From Aselliscus stoliczkanus (Eukaryota > Chordata > Mammalia > Chiroptera > Hipposideridae), in the NCBI GenBank assembly GCA_033961575.1, contig CM066735.1, positions 88,601,449 through 88,665,448 of the forward strand: DNA of 64,000 nucleotides. The letters run 5' to 3'. A model generated the notes under the pieces. The model worked only from the letters and a program-made list of their open reading frames with translations. It was not told where the DNA came from and did not search any database. A program made the position numbers and the translations under genes. Shown in pieces: positions 13,061 to 25,225 of the stretch (position 1 is the stretch's first letter; each line of letters opens with the position of its first letter).

Positions 13061-13155
13061 TTGAGTGCAGTGTCACTGGCCCTCACATGTGGGACCGAAC
13101 CGGGGCCGCTGGCTTCCCAAGCCAGCGCTTAACCACCGCGCCACTCGGCCGGCCC
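13036..13155 (-). mobile_element. Short tRNA-derived SINE (left arm of an inverted pair)
   Basis: Poly(T) of about 27, GAGTGCAGTGTCACTGGCCC, and head ending CCACTCGGCCGGCCC. It is flanked by CTCAAAATATGTTTA on both sides. Confidence 0.93.
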
Positions 13156-13186
13156 TCTCAAAATATGTTTAAAAACAAAATTCCTG

Positions 13187-13291
13187 GGGCCAGCCGAGTG
13201 GCGCGGTGGTTAAGCGCTGGCTTGGGAAGCCAGCGGCCCCGGCTACCCACATATGAGGGCCAGCGACACTGCCCTCAAACAAACAAACAAA
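13187..13291 (+). mobile_element. Short tRNA-derived SINE (right arm of an inverted pair)
   Basis: It begins GGGCCAGCCGAGTGGCGCGG and ends in CCCTCAAACAAACAAACAAA; the B-box region is damaged (GGCTACCCAC). Head-to-head with the copy at 13036-13155, 31 bp apart. Confidence 0.93.
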
Positions 13292-14574
13292 AAATCCTGA
13301 AATGCTATGGGAAATTGAAAATTTTAAATGACTGGAAATCGACTTCACTGTAACACATTGATTATTCAGTGGTGCGTATATTATAAAATGCCTCTCTGAA
13401 AAATAGAGCTCTACTATATCCTAAATACCCTAATATAAAAATGTAATATTTATTTTGTAGTTCTTTACCTTCTTAATAATTGAGTTTTTCTCAATGAAAT
13501 TAAAAGCAGCCATTAGGGAATCTTTTCAAACCCTGAATTTCTTTGCCTGGAACAGGCATTTAGTTGCATTCCCTTCACCATAAGCCCTTCACCATAAGCC
13601 CCTCATAAGAGACAAAAAATCCACATGTCTAATGAGAGCCACCAGGTGGCGATCTTATACGTTGTTGAGACTAGTAATACGTGGTGAAAGCTGAATTGGT
13701 TGCCCAAATTAAGCACGGAATGCGCAAATTAAGCACGGTGTACTCAGCAGTGATTTTTAGCAGTGGTGAAAGGACAGGATTGGCTGTGCTCCTCTCTGAA
13801 ACACGTTCAAATGAGACAAGTTTTCATTTGTGTTACAGGGTTTTTTTCTTTTTTTTTTTTTTTTTAAGGTTCAATTTATCTATGGAAACCAAATTAAAAT
13901 AACATCTCCATATATTTATTATAATATTGATGCTTATTTATTGTTAAAGTTTTTACTTTCTATGGTAGTTATTTTATGGGCTCTTACACTGATTTTCAAA
14001 TAGATTTAAAGTATTTAAAAATTATTAGGTGAACGTTATTATGATTGAAATATTTGCGTTTAACTTATAATTCCATAAATGAGGAATATGAGCAAATACG
14101 ATTATATATATAGAGCAAACGAAGTTATAGATAGTTTAACTTAGGGTAAGGTATGTCACTTGTGGAAAGAACATAAGCTTTGAAGTCAGACAGCCCTGGG
14201 TTGGAAAATGATTAGCTTTGTTATTTTTACAGAGTTCCTGTGAGAATTTAAAATGTCAACTGTAATTGAAAAATAAAAAAAAAAATAAAAAAAATATGGG
14301 ATAATAAAAGGAAAAAAAAAAAGACATAACCAAATGTAACACTTGATCCTGGATTGATCCCTGGGCCAGAATAAGAATAATTTTTAGTATATAATGGATT
14401 TATTGACATAATTGGTACAAATTGCAAATTAAATTTGCTTTGTTAAATTAACTCACAGTGTTATATCTGACTTGATAACTGTGTTGTGTTTATATAAGAG
14501 AATTTTATTCTCTGAAAATAAAAACTGAAGAATTTAGGGGTAAAGAAAAAAAAATGTTGGGTAGCCTACTGAAA

Positions 14575-14765
14575 AGTTGTATGGTCCCTGGAGGCAGATG
14601 GACATGATTTAAAATTCTCACTTCTCCAAGTACAGTCTATGGGACTTTGAGAAAATTACTTAACTTTTTAGAGCCTGAGTTTCTTCTTTTATATATTTGG
14701 GGTAGTAATACCTACTCCTAGAATTGTTTAGGGTGGTAAATTAAAGAATGTATGTAAAACATATA
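14575..14765 (+). repeat. MIR SINE
   Basis: CTTTGAGAAAATTACTTAAC, GCCTGAGTTTCTTCTTTTAT and GTAATACCTACTCCTAGAAT follow the MIR consensus order. A second short MIR-like piece (GCTTTGAAGTCAGACAGCCC) is at about 14160-14215. Confidence 0.75.
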
Positions 14766-15665
14766 GGAAGTTTTAATACATTATATCTGTTATTTCTTTT
14801 TTCTGATACCATAAAAATTAGTAATAACCACAGTATTTGTCTATATATAGTAAGAAACAGAACTAACTTCCTCGCCTATTGATATTAAAGGAGATTGTTC
14901 TTTCCATACATCTATTTCTTAGAGTTTAAGAAAACAAAAGGGAAGTAATTTTAAATTAAAGAATTTAAAACATGTTTTCTCTTAATTAAGAAAATAATGC
15001 ATCTGAATATACCTCCACCCCTCCTTATTTTGGTCAAATAAAGAGAAACTTTTATGGGCCCTTTGCTTTAAAATGTCAGCAGCTCCATCTACATCATTAG
15101 CATTTATACCCTGTATTATGTTCCTGTGCTGAAAAAGTGACTTCTCACTTGTAAAGGAAACTTTAGTGGCTACTACATATGCTTTCTTAGTAATTTTAAA
15201 TCTGGTACAATTCTCCGCCTAATTTAACATTTCTAGATTCTCCTCCCACCCCTCCATTTGGCTGATTGAAATTCACAATTAAAATTCTAAACTTTTTGGT
15301 ATTTCTTTTTCCTGAATTTAAGAAAAAAAATCGGTTTATGAAATTATATCATTGTCAATCTGTGAAGCTGAAGAAATGGTAGTTTCTTTTCACTGTGCCT
15401 ACAAAGATATTTTTAGAATATGGAAATGTATTGAGGAAAATTTTGAACCATCTTCTGACCTTGTGAAATGTGCTTTCAAAAATATTACTTGCCTTGTAAT
15501 CAAAGTTGTACCTATTAAAACATGAATGGATCATAGTTTTGAAGAATTGACTAAAATGATAATTTTTCACCTTGAGTGATTTGTTAACAATTATATTTGA
15601 TCTTATATCTTACATTGCTTATTGAATTAACACATCCTTAACATCTTTGAAAAGCCTGATATTTG

Positions 15666-15788
15666 ACCCACCGAGTGGCGCAGTGGTTAAGCGCTGGCTT
15701 GGGAAGCCAGCGGCCCCGGTTCGGGTCCCACGTATGAGGGCCAATGACAATGCCCTCAAAAAAAAAAAAAAAAAGAAAAAAAAAAAAA
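15666..15788 (+). mobile_element. Short tRNA-derived SINE
   Basis: The copy has an intact B-box region (GGTTCGGGTCCC) and an A-rich tail of about 35 bases. Duplication GAAAAGCCTGATATTTG on both sides is exact, so it is young. Confidence 0.94.
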
Positions 15789-15879
15789 GAAAAGCCTGAT
15801 ATTTGTTGAAACATAGACCAACCAAAATATCCTTCTATACTTTGTCTATGTTCATGGAAATATATACTCACAAATAATG

Positions 15880-16410
15880 TTTTATCCTTTGTAAAACGTA
15901 AGAATGTGATTATAAACATATAACTCTGCAACTTGCTTTTTCTTAAAAATGTGTTACCACTATCTAATGAGAGGGACCTTGTGTTCTAATTCTTTATATC
16001 TTTATACTATTCCATGGTAATCAGGCATTCCCCTATTTATTCACTTTCAAGTTGTTTTCAGTTTTTGCCAGTTTGGATAGTAAACATGCTTGACCTTATC
16101 TTTATATATTTTTTTTATTTTTTTATTTTTTTGAGGGCAGTGTCACTGGCCCTCAAACCGGGGCTGCTAGCTTCACAAGTCAGCGCCCAACCACTGCGCC
16201 ACCTGGCTGGCCCTATCTTTATATTTTTGTGCTTTTATTTCTGTGGAGTAGATACCCAAGGTATATCACTGCACAAAGCATATTCTTAAAAAAAATGTTA
16301 AAAACACATTCTCACTAGCTTAGTCTCCAGAAAGTTTTGAGCAATTTATATTCCCACTAGAAAGTATGAGAATATCTGTGTCTCCCTATCTTTACCAGCT
16401 TTAGATGTTA
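15880..16410 (-). mobile_element. L1M-type 3' fragment, antisense, with SINE inside
   Basis: TATACTATTCCATGGTAATC, CAAGTTGTTTTCAGTTTTTG and later ATTCCCACTAGAAAGTATGA follow the antisense of an old L1 3' region (…TTCCATTGTATGG…GTTGTTTCCAGTC…). The SINE at 16104-16213 interrupts it. Confidence 0.6.
16104..16213 (-). mobile_element. Short tRNA-derived SINE, internally deleted
   Basis: Minus copy lacking about 14 bp around the expected ATATGTGGGACCCG after the CTGGCCCTC block. It ends GCCACCTGGCTGGCCC. The flanking CTTATCTTTATAT / CTATCTTTATAT is a target duplication. Confidence 0.88.
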
Positions 16411-16419
16411 ATTAAATCC

Positions 16420-16847
16420 TTTTTTTTTTAAAGACTTTATTGGGGAATTGGAGGAGGGGAGCAGCATTGGGGAATCGGGGAAAGGGAACAGGCCAGTTGC
16501 TGTCCTTTTGTTCTTCAGTCTAGTTGTGGAGGACGTTGCTTCACTGGCCCATGTTGGTATTATCATTGCGCTCTTCTGGGGTGAGGCAGTCACTTGCCGC
16601 CCATTGGACGGCCACTCATGGTGGCTCACAGCAGCTCACGAAAGCGCACGCCTGCTGCCAACCAGCCCCACTGCAGCCTATGCCGTCACTGGCGACTTAC
16701 GGCAGCCCAGCTCCAGGTTGAGCTGTTGTTCACCATTTTAGCTGTAGAGGGCATAGTGTCACTGGTCCTCATGTGGGATCCGAACCAGGGCCCTGCTGCC
16801 CAGAACTGGTGTCCCAAGCCTAACCAACGTGCCACTCTGCGGGCCCC
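16420..16847 (-). mobile_element. Long composite SINE
   Basis: Minus copy starting poly(T) AAAGACTTTATTGGGGAATT; the head is damaged (CCACTCTGCGGGCCCC, GTGTCCCAAGCC). It is more diverged than the 9.6-kb and 11.5-kb copies. Confidence 0.88.
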
Positions 16848-19599
16848 CAATTTTTTTTTTATTTTAATAAAGAGTGTGGGATGAAACTTTAGCAGGTGAC
16901 AGATATGTCTGTGGCCTTGATGGTGGTGATGGTTTCACAGGTGTATATTTATCTCTGAACTCATTAAGCTCTACATATTAAATATGCATAGCTCTTTACA
17001 TGTCAATCATGCTTCAGTAGATTAGTTTAAAAAAATCAGTATTGCTATTAAAAAATAAAACTGAAATCTTGAAAGAACTAACAGGATTAAAATTCCTGAG
17101 TTCATATGTTAATATTTTTTTATTTTATCAAGAAAGTAGTACAGTAGATGAAAATTTATGTTTCTATTTCATTTTAAGCCTTGATTTTTAAAATTTTATT
17201 TGAATGTTGGCTTAGTAGTGCCCAGGATAGTGTCACAACAGGTGACATGTTGGAGAACTGCATTTTGTATTTTGATGAAAAATAACATTTTGTTTTGCAG
17301 TTTGGGAAAGTTAAAAATATCTATGCACCTAATTCTTTTCCCTCTGGAGCTTCATATAACCTTCTTTTCCTCTTTCCCTCCCTTCCTCTCTCCCACCTAA
17401 ATCCCTATGCTCTGGATTTTTATAATCCAGTGGGGGAGAGACATATGCATGACCAGGAGGTTATGCTATTAAATACTGGTGGGGAGGGCCAAAATTTTCT
17501 GATGGAGGTAAATTTCAAGAGGTCATTGGAGAAATTGCTGTTGAACTTGATTGTTTGCAGGTGTTCTTTGTTCTGAGCTTAATGTATTGAGAATTTTTAC
17601 AATCAGGAAATAACATACATCTCTTGTATTTGTTTCTTCAGATTTATGTTCATTTGCCAAGTATAAATCTTAGAAAGTTTGAAGATTTAAAAAATATGGT
17701 TAATTATATGCTTTATTATAACTGCTAATCTCATTGGGGTTTCTAATTCTTGGAGAAGTTGAATACACAGAAAGCTTTAGTTGGATTTGAAGGCTATGGC
17801 ATGTGTTTTGCTTGGTATCAGCAGTGGCATATAGAGCAGTGGAAGATTAAAGTACTTTTTCTTTTTAATGCATTATTCGGTTTTAAATTTCTTATTTTGT
17901 TATTTATATGGTGTAGGTCATCAATGAATTTTACAGTATTAGTTGCTATCTAGCTATCTCTGTAGAAAATATCATTTATTTGCATTGTTAAAATGACAGA
18001 CGTATGTTACTAGGAAGCAATGATGGGTGAAATTGCTGGTACTTTACCACAAAACAAAGTAGAGACACCAGACAGCACTAGTAGTTACTCTAAGTTTAAA
18101 AAACAAAACAAAAAATTTCACTTAAGGATATCCTTGATGAAGTAGCAAAAACCGTTTTTTTAAACCTTAGCCTTAGAGTACACATTGCTTTCATATTCTG
18201 AATGACAAAATAAGAAGTAGGCATAAAAACACTTCTATGTATGGAAGCACAGTGGTTGTCTGGAGAAAAAGCCCGGGTGTCATTGCTTGCATTGTGAGCT
18301 CAACTGGCTGCTTTTTTCATGGAACACCATTTTTATTTGAAGAATAGCTGGCAGACTAACTGTGGTTAGTCAGACTTGGCATTTGACCGATATTTCCTCA
18401 GAAAGAAATGAAATGAGCCTGTCAAGTCAAGAAAAACAACTGGTCGTATTTGTTACCAATAACTCTTAGCTTATCGTTTCCAAAAAATTAGAATTTTGGA
18501 AAACTTGTGTCTGCCAGCCTGACCTTGACAGTTTCTCAACTTATCTGATGAGATGATTGGTCATGTTTACAAATGTGACTTTTTAAAAAAATGTTGTGTA
18601 ATGACATGTAAAACTTGGAAAAGTTCTAATACCCAGTGAACACATATTTTACAAGTGGGTGAGAGATCCATTCACAGTTGTAGACCAATGGATTTCAGTA
18701 TAACAATATACAGAACATTCATTTGAAATGGTTTCAGATTCCACCTTGCAAACTAACCTTTAAGAATTGATTACTTGTTGAATTTGGTGAAGTATTAAAG
18801 AGGAAATGTCAGTTACTCGAAAAGAGTATTAAAACACTCCTCCCATTTCCAATAGTGTTTGTGTGAACCTGGATTTTTTCATGTATTTCAATCAAATAGC
18901 AAGTCATATCAGATTGATTACAGAAGTAGATATGACAATTCAATTGTCTTGTATTAAGTCAGATTTTAGAAATTTGGAAAAATGTAAAAACCGTTCTTCT
19001 CAGTAAATTGTTTTTGAAAGTGGTTATTTTTCATTAAAATACTATTTATATTAACATGTAATGGCTTTATTATTTTTAAAAATAAAAACAATTATTTTAA
19101 AATTTTCTCAGTTTTTCTTCCAATATGGTAAATATAGATATTAAGCTTGTATAAACAAAGGCCCTTGGAGGGTCTTCAATAATTTTTAAAAAGAGTGTAA
19201 AGAGATCTTAAGTCTGAAAATTAGCAAAGCACTGATCATTTCTTGTTTCCCTGTTAGCTGTTATCCATATGAATACTAAATTTTTGATTAAAGTTATAAT
19301 TAAACCATAATATGGCTTATTAATCTTGTTATTAATACAGTTACAATGAGTTGGCATAAATATAGTAATGATAAAAAGGCAGACTCTTCAGATGAAAATA
19401 CCATTGGCTCTTTCCTGAAATTAAGTGAAAGGGCTAAATTTAACCAACTATGTTGTTGAAAATTTATTTTGTAAGATATATGTATGCGAACGAACCCCAG
19501 CACGTCCATCCCCATCTGCTTAGGGTTTGCTCTTGCTTTAATGTTACAGAAAGGTTTATGTGTATATTGGTTTAGCTTGGAAGATTAGGTAACTTCCAA

Positions 19600-19751
19600 G
19601 ACGGTGATTGGCTGTACCATAAAAGCAACTTAGAACTGAGTTCATCTGGGCAAAGCACAGTGACCTAAATCAGATATGTGCTCACTGTCCCTGGAATCTT
19701 CAAGAGACGTACTCCATTACGTGATCAAAAACGAGGCATTTATAGAGTACT
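19600..19751 (+). promoter_or_regulatory. SLC4A7: Putative internal (alternative) promoter and 5' leader of SLC4A7
   Basis: An inverted CCAAT motif (GATTGG, 19606-19611) lies just upstream of a TATA-like CATAAAAG (19618-19625). A start about 30 bp further on would give a leader of roughly 100 bp before the ATG at 19752. The leader has no obvious interspersed repeat. The spacing of about 10 bp between CCAAT and TATA elements is tighter than usual, so one of them may be incidental. Unlike the expected upstream promoter of this gene, it is not a CpG island, which suggests tissue-restricted use. The promoter call is inference from the adjacent recognised first exon. Confidence 0.5.
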
Positions 19752-19781
19752 ATGGAAAGACTTCGCATGGAGAAGTTACCT
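19752..19781 (+). CDS. SLC4A7: SLC4A7 alternative first coding exon (MERF-type N-terminus)
   Basis: The ATG at 19752 opens ten codons reading MERLRMEKLP, followed directly by a GTATGT donor. Spliced to the exon at 29006 this gives ...KLPGPDEEAVV, which matches the known NBCn1 variant whose N-terminus begins MERF. The frame is exact (phase 0 to phase 0). The variant I recall has eleven residues here (EKKLP instead of EKLP), so one lysine codon appears to have been lost in this species. Phe4 and Leu6 are replaced by Leu and Met. The exon is too short to be found by ORF length and rests on homology plus the donor site. It lies 9.2 kb upstream of the first shared exon, in a repeat-poor stretch. 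Confidence 0.88.
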
Positions 19782-20934
19782 GTATGTACCTAGTTCTAAC
19801 CTTGTGTTTTACTAAAAATTTGAATCTTGCAGAGTTGAACAGCGAAGCTTGAAGAAATGTCAGGCTTATTAGCACTGTCTTAGAATAGTATCATCCTCTA
19901 TGTCCTTGACTGTGGAAGTCATCGCTGAAAAAAGTAAATCCTTGTATAAAGTTAGCAGTGTCTGTAGCATCTTTATTATTCTGTACAGTTAGTTTTCTGA
20001 TTAGTTAATATTACTTGAATGAGGCTTTAAAAATTCTGATTGCTAAGATACTAGGAAAGAAAAAACTTTGTCATAATAACTAAGTGTGCTTTGAAGCTAA
20101 ACTGAAGTTTTTGAACCAAAATTAAATGGTTAATAATCATAATTTATGGGAGGTGTTATTTTTGGGCTATAGTTATATGTCTTATATAATGAATAAATTA
20201 ATTTTTGATGGGGATCTTATGTTGCTGTTTTAATAATGGATTTTGTAAACCTCAGTTGTCACAAAAGGATATTAGACTAAGTTTATATGCATATATGTTT
20301 AGTAATCTTTTAGTACTCTTTTTTTCCCCCCCTAATATGCCTTTGGCATGTTAAAATCTCATTTTTGATAATTTGACCAAGAAAATACAAACTGTGGATT
20401 TTGCTTTTCAGACAGGATAAATGACTATGAGAAAATTAGTACAATGTAGTATGTAGTTACAAAACCTGTTTCAGACAAAACTAGATTTGTTTGATTTTTC
20501 CCACTTGTGATTTGCATTTTGATTTTTATCATGTGCTGATCCTGGGCCTTTTTTAAATGAGCTGATTTATTAAATTTAAAAATATTGAACACTTCAATGT
20601 TTGAGGTTTACCAGGGTTCGTAAGGAGTCCTTAAGTGGATTCTAATATAAATGAGTGTCTTGTCCTTTGAAACATATTCAACATTCAACAGGTATTTCTT
20701 AGAGAACTTACGAAGGGCTAGGCCCTGCCTGATGCTGAAGATACATACAGTGGTAAGCAGAAACAGACATAATTACCCTCTTTTTGGAACTTGCTATTCA
20801 GGCTGGGAGGCAGTGAAGGAAGTACTTACATCAATATGTAATTATAAGTTTTAATAAATACTATAAAGAAAAAGTACAGTGTGTTCACAGCATGTATGAA
20901 TTACAGTGACCCTGGTTTCTTGTCTAGTGTTAAA

Positions 20935-21022
20935 GAACCCATGTAACTGGGACTCTAGATACCTGACTTTTAATTTTAGTTCTTTCACCAGCTGACAGTA
21001 TGATCTTAAGCAAGTCACTTAA
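20935..21022 (+). repeat. MIR fragment followed by microsatellites
   Basis: GATCTTAAGCAAGTCACTTA is the MIR core. It runs into (TG)n with GCGCGCTCGC at about 21028-21065, and a (GA)n tract lies at 21116-21143. Confidence 0.7.
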
Positions 21023-21708
21023 ACTTTGTGTGTGTGTGTGCGCGCTCGCTTGTGTGTGCTCGCGTGCATATACATATGGTATCTTTTGCTAATACACTCT
21101 AATATACATATTGGGGGGAGAGAGAGAGAGAGAGAGAGAGAGAACTCACATGCCCTGTAAAATGAGAAAATTGAACTGGAAAAGTAAAACTCACCCACAC
21201 CAGTTTGTGAAGCCTTATGTATTCATTAGGAATGGAATGGAGAATTCATTTACCTCTGAATTTCTTATCATGGGCAGTTATATCTTTCCTTTAAATTAAA
21301 TGATAAACTGGACATTTGATTATGTTACAGGTTTTCATTCACTGAAGCAGTCCTAGCACATGGAATAATGCTGGGCACATAGTGTGCACGCAGCAAATAT
21401 TTGTTGAGTGAATGGATGAATTCCTTAATAATTAGTCTTAAGGAAATGAGGCTTTTCATGGCCCACTGATTCCTGGGGAACAGGAATCATTATCCAGGAA
21501 CAGGAACATTATCCAAGGGGAAGAATAGCAAACAGACCCTACTGCTGAGGGATTTCCTAGCTCTCTCCTGTTTTTTTTTCAGTAGAAAAATGCAGTCGAA
21601 CCCTAAAAGTACCTAGCTAATGATAACCCTACGCTGACTCAAGATGGGGAATCTTGACAGAAAACCTACTGGACCTTCTTTTTGCTGAAATGCATCTACT
21701 GGATCTTG

Positions 21709-21710
<2 letters not shown>

Positions 21711-21739
<29 letters not shown>

Positions 21740-21792
21740 TCCCTTCTGTGTGAAATGCCTATGATGTTTTGCACATTTTATTTAATAATTTT

Positions 21793-21826
<34 letters not shown>

Positions 21827-21948
21827 AATTTTTTAAAGTGAATTTTGGAAATAAATTTTATTATTTTAAGTCTGTTAATAGACCTATACATACTTGACAA
21901 CCTTAAAATAAGTGATTTCTATGTTTTTTGGGGTGTGTGTGTGTGTGT
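21711..21948. repeat. Cluster of (GT)n and (TA)n microsatellites
   Basis: (GT)n at about 21711-21736, mixed (TA)n at about 21793-21827, and a second (GT)n at about 21933-21948. These are simple repeats only. Confidence 0.9.
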
Positions 21949-22967
21949 ACTGAATTAGAACTTGGAATGAATGTGTCTCCTCAGAGAAGAAGTGTAATAA
22001 ATATTTGTGATTTATAATTTCAGGTAGGAACCCTGATGAGGCTTTACATTGTCTATGACCCTTGTGTCTTGTAACGAAGCATCTGACAATAAAATGTGTC
22101 ACTGGCATTACTTTCCAGTTTTTATGCCTCGTACCTCTTTGAGTTCTCTTGCTCTTCCATTCTTCAATTTCTTCACTTTTAATCTTTGAAACATTCTTAA
22201 AACTTAAATTGTCTTCAGTTTTATCCATGGTATTTTAAATTATAATTCCTGAGGCTTTTTGTTCAAATGTCTGAATCTATCCAGTTTTCCCACTCTGTCT
22301 GGTGACAAAGCATGTTTCTGAAGACTTTAACATTTCTTTTTCCTGTGAGAATCATATGATTGCCTCTTTAAAATTTGCAATTTTAAATTTGCAATAATTT
22401 TCCATATACCTTTTACATCTCTTCAGCTTACTTTATAATTAATTAATGGATCCAAAAATGTCAAGGGAGTTCTTTAGAAACTATGAATATCATAATTCTT
22501 TAGCTTTCCGTTTTATGAAACAGTAGTCATTAATGGATTCTCCTTTTAACTGGATTAGTAAAGATTATTGCCTTACTCTTAAGCTTTTGCCCATAACTTT
22601 AAAGCTTTCTAATATTTAAATTCAACTCTTGGTGATAGGTAAGGATAGGGTTGGGAATTGGGGCTATTTGGAGGAAACTTGTATTTTTAGAGGACAACAT
22701 TGTTATTTATATATATTTTGTTAGATTGCCCTAGGCACTTTGGGGAAAATATCCTAACATACAAATCAACTCTGTAGATTCTGGGTTGCTTGTATTAGTG
22801 AAAGTGTATAGTAACTTTCCAGTATTTTCCTGTGAATTGGAATGCACATTTCCTTTTCTGAAAGATTAAAACAATGTAAATGGAGCGGGAGCAGTCCCAA
22901 GAAGACATACTAAAATGATTAAGGGCATGAAGAAGCCTCAAAGAGAACATATCCAAGTATATGTTCA

Positions 22968-23108
22968 AACTTTGGTGTGCACTGAAATCACCTATAGAGG
23001 TTATTAAAAATACAGTTGATTGGGCTCCACCTTAACCCACTGAACCAGCATTGCTAGCATAGGGCAGGGGAAGCTGAATTTCAACAAGCTCTTCAGGTGT
23101 GTCGGAAT
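22968..23108 (+). mobile_element. MER3-like hAT-Charlie fossil
   Basis: TCAAACTTTGGTGTGCACTG, TGGGCTCCACCTTAACCCAC and AACAAGCTCTTCAGGTG are typical of the MER3/MER1 group of small hAT elements. Confidence 0.6.
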
Positions 23109-23689
23109 TTATAATATATTATAAAACTTCTAAAAGTAGTGCAGTTTTAGATCATTATGAAACTGAGTTGCAGCATCTTGGCATTTCATCCTAGATAGTT
23201 ATGTATGCATTTCCTATGAGTAATTCTCTTATACAACTACAGTACTATTTTAGGATACATTTTAAATCTTCCTATCAGTTTTAATTAGACAAATAGCTAT
23301 TTGTTTCTGTACTTGTTAAACTTCTCTAATTAATATCGTTATGCGGTAGATGAGACAGCATTTTGATAGAAAAATGGAATAGTTTTCTTACCCAGACTCA
23401 GTAACAATGGAGCTTCTTCTGTGCGTTAGCACTAACGCTTGACACTTTCACATAACGTGTCGTCACACAGCTCTTCCAGGTGGGACCTAGTTATTGAGGA
23501 ACTCATCCGTTCATTCAGCAAATATTTACTGAGTGCATACTATGTGCCAGGCAGGCATTATTCTCATTTGTCAATGAGGACCAAGATAGGTAAGTAGCTT
23601 TCAAAAGATTGCATACCTAAGTCTACTTCTGTATTTACAGTTAAAATCAAAGCAGTTTAAAAAATAATAAATCGGAAGTCTGCCTCTAC

Positions 23690-24055
23690 TGCCAGAGGTC
23701 CAGCTTTACTATTTTTTGTATGTCCTTCCGGTGTTTCATTATGCAAATTCAAATACTCCTATTCTGAGGACTTTCTTATATAAAAGGACTTTCTTACATA
23801 CTATACTATAAGTATATAGTATACTTAGTATACTATATATTATGGTTCTCTATCTTGTATTTCATTTTATACTAGGTCTGAGATATTCTTTATGCCAGTA
23901 CAAGAGAGGGTCTTTGTTTTCTTCAGTAGCTTGATATTCCATTGGGTGCATAGTCATTCCTCTATTAAGGGACACTTGGTTTGTTTCCAGTCTTTGCCTC
24001 TTAAATCTGCAATAAATTAAATAACCTTGTACATGTGCCGAGTCACATACAGAGA
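23690..24055 (-). mobile_element. L1M-type 3' fragment, antisense
   Basis: GGGACACTTGGTTTGTTTCC, AGTCTTTGCCTCTTAAATCT and ATAACCTTGTACATGTGCCG match the antisense of an old L1 3' region. A palindromic AT segment at 23813-23839 lies inside it. Confidence 0.65.
23813..23839. repeat. Perfect 12-bp AT-rich palindrome
   Basis: TATATAGTATAC, spacer TTA, GTATACTATATA. Just upstream, GGACTTTCTTA is duplicated (23768 and 23787). Confidence 0.85.
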
Positions 24056-24480
24056 ATTTAAAACTTTACTTATGATCTTACATGACTATCAAATGTTGTC
24101 TTCTTTGTTATAATCTGTATAGTTACCTTATTTTACAAATAGAAATTTGAAACCAAGGCACAATAATTTTCTTAAGATTAGAGTGATCAGTCTTCCATTG
24201 ATACAATTTGGGTGTCTTTTTAGTCTTCGATATATCTGAGGCTTCCCAGTGCCTTGACTTTATTTTATTTTAGGTAGGCGTTATAAGCACTGGCTTGTGT
24301 CACTTATCTGAGGTTAACAACGAAAACATTTTGATGTCAAAGGGTTGCTCTTTGCTGTTGCTATTTTTAGTTTTCCACTGTATTCTTGGAGTGAAAATAT
24401 GAGGAAGGGTTTTTTTCTAGATGCAAATTTAAAAATAACTGACATATTAGCAAATTGAAATTTGAATTCAATCTGTTTTT

Positions 24481-24950
24481 TTTTTTTTTTTTTTTTTTAA
24501 AGATTTTATTGGGGAATTGGTGGAGGGGAACAGCGTTGGGGAATCAGGGAAGGGGAACAGACAAGTTGCTGTCTTCTTGTTCTTCAGTTTAGTTGCGGAG
24601 GATGTTGCTTCACTGTTGGTATCGTCATTGCGCTCTTCCCGGATGAGGCAGATCGGTCGCTGGCCTCTGGATGTCGCTCATCGCGGCTATTGGCAGCTCA
24701 CGCTGGCTGCCAGCCGCTCACGCTGGCTGCGGGCCGCTCACGCTGGCTGCGGGCCACTCACTGTAGCCTATGGCAGCCCACTGCAGCAGGGGCTGCAGCC
24801 TACACCATCACCGGGACTCGCACAGCCCAGCTCCAGGTGGAGCTGTTGTTGGCTGTAGAGGGCAGTGTCACTGGCCCTCATGTGGGATCCGAACCAGGGC
24901 CGCTGGCATCCCAAAACCAGCTCTTAACCAATGCGCCACTCGGCCGGCCC
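24481..24950 (-). mobile_element. Long composite SINE with expanded internal repeat
   Basis: Minus copy close in sequence to the one at 11469-11912 (same GTTGGTATCGTCATTGCGCT stretch), but longer, because GGCTGC/CGCTCACGCTGGCTGC units are present about three times in a row. Duplication TCAATCTGTTTTT flanks it. It is probably a recent subfamily. Confidence 0.93.
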
Positions 24951-25225
24951 ATCAATCTGTTTTTAAAATACTAAAAATAAAATATATTTGCTGTAACAAA
25001 AATTAAACACTACATGATTGTGTCATCCCCTACTGCTTTCTGGACATGTACAATAGTGTTAGCAGTTTGGTATTTAGCGTTCCACATGTTTAATATTACT
25101 TATATATTTTTTGTATATACTTTTAAAAACACAAATAAAAATATACTCTATAATGTATTAACTTACTCTATATTAAGAAATATGGCTTCAAGCATTATGA
25201 TAGGATTTAAAATACAGTATACTTG

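Larger units (their letters stand above)
1..19599 (+). other. SLC4A7: Upstream non-coding block (probable SLC4A7 first intron)
   Basis: No coding exon was recognised. Contents are the repeats listed individually. The gaps 1.7-2.7, 2.8-4.3, 4.7-7.4, 10.1-11.4, 12.5-13.0, 13.3-15.6 and 16.9-19.6 kb are AT-rich sequence in which I see only simple repeats, scattered MIR fragments (for example about 6480-6580, reverse) and two small tandem duplications (CCCTTCACCATAAG near 13567; CAAATTAAGCACGG near 13705 and 13726). No GC-rich upstream first exon was found. Confidence 0.6.

Noticed and set aside
13036..13291. Inverted repeats considered as a tRNA gene pair
   Set aside because: The tRNA-like heads are damaged, run into poly(A), and lack a cloverleaf; they are SINEs.
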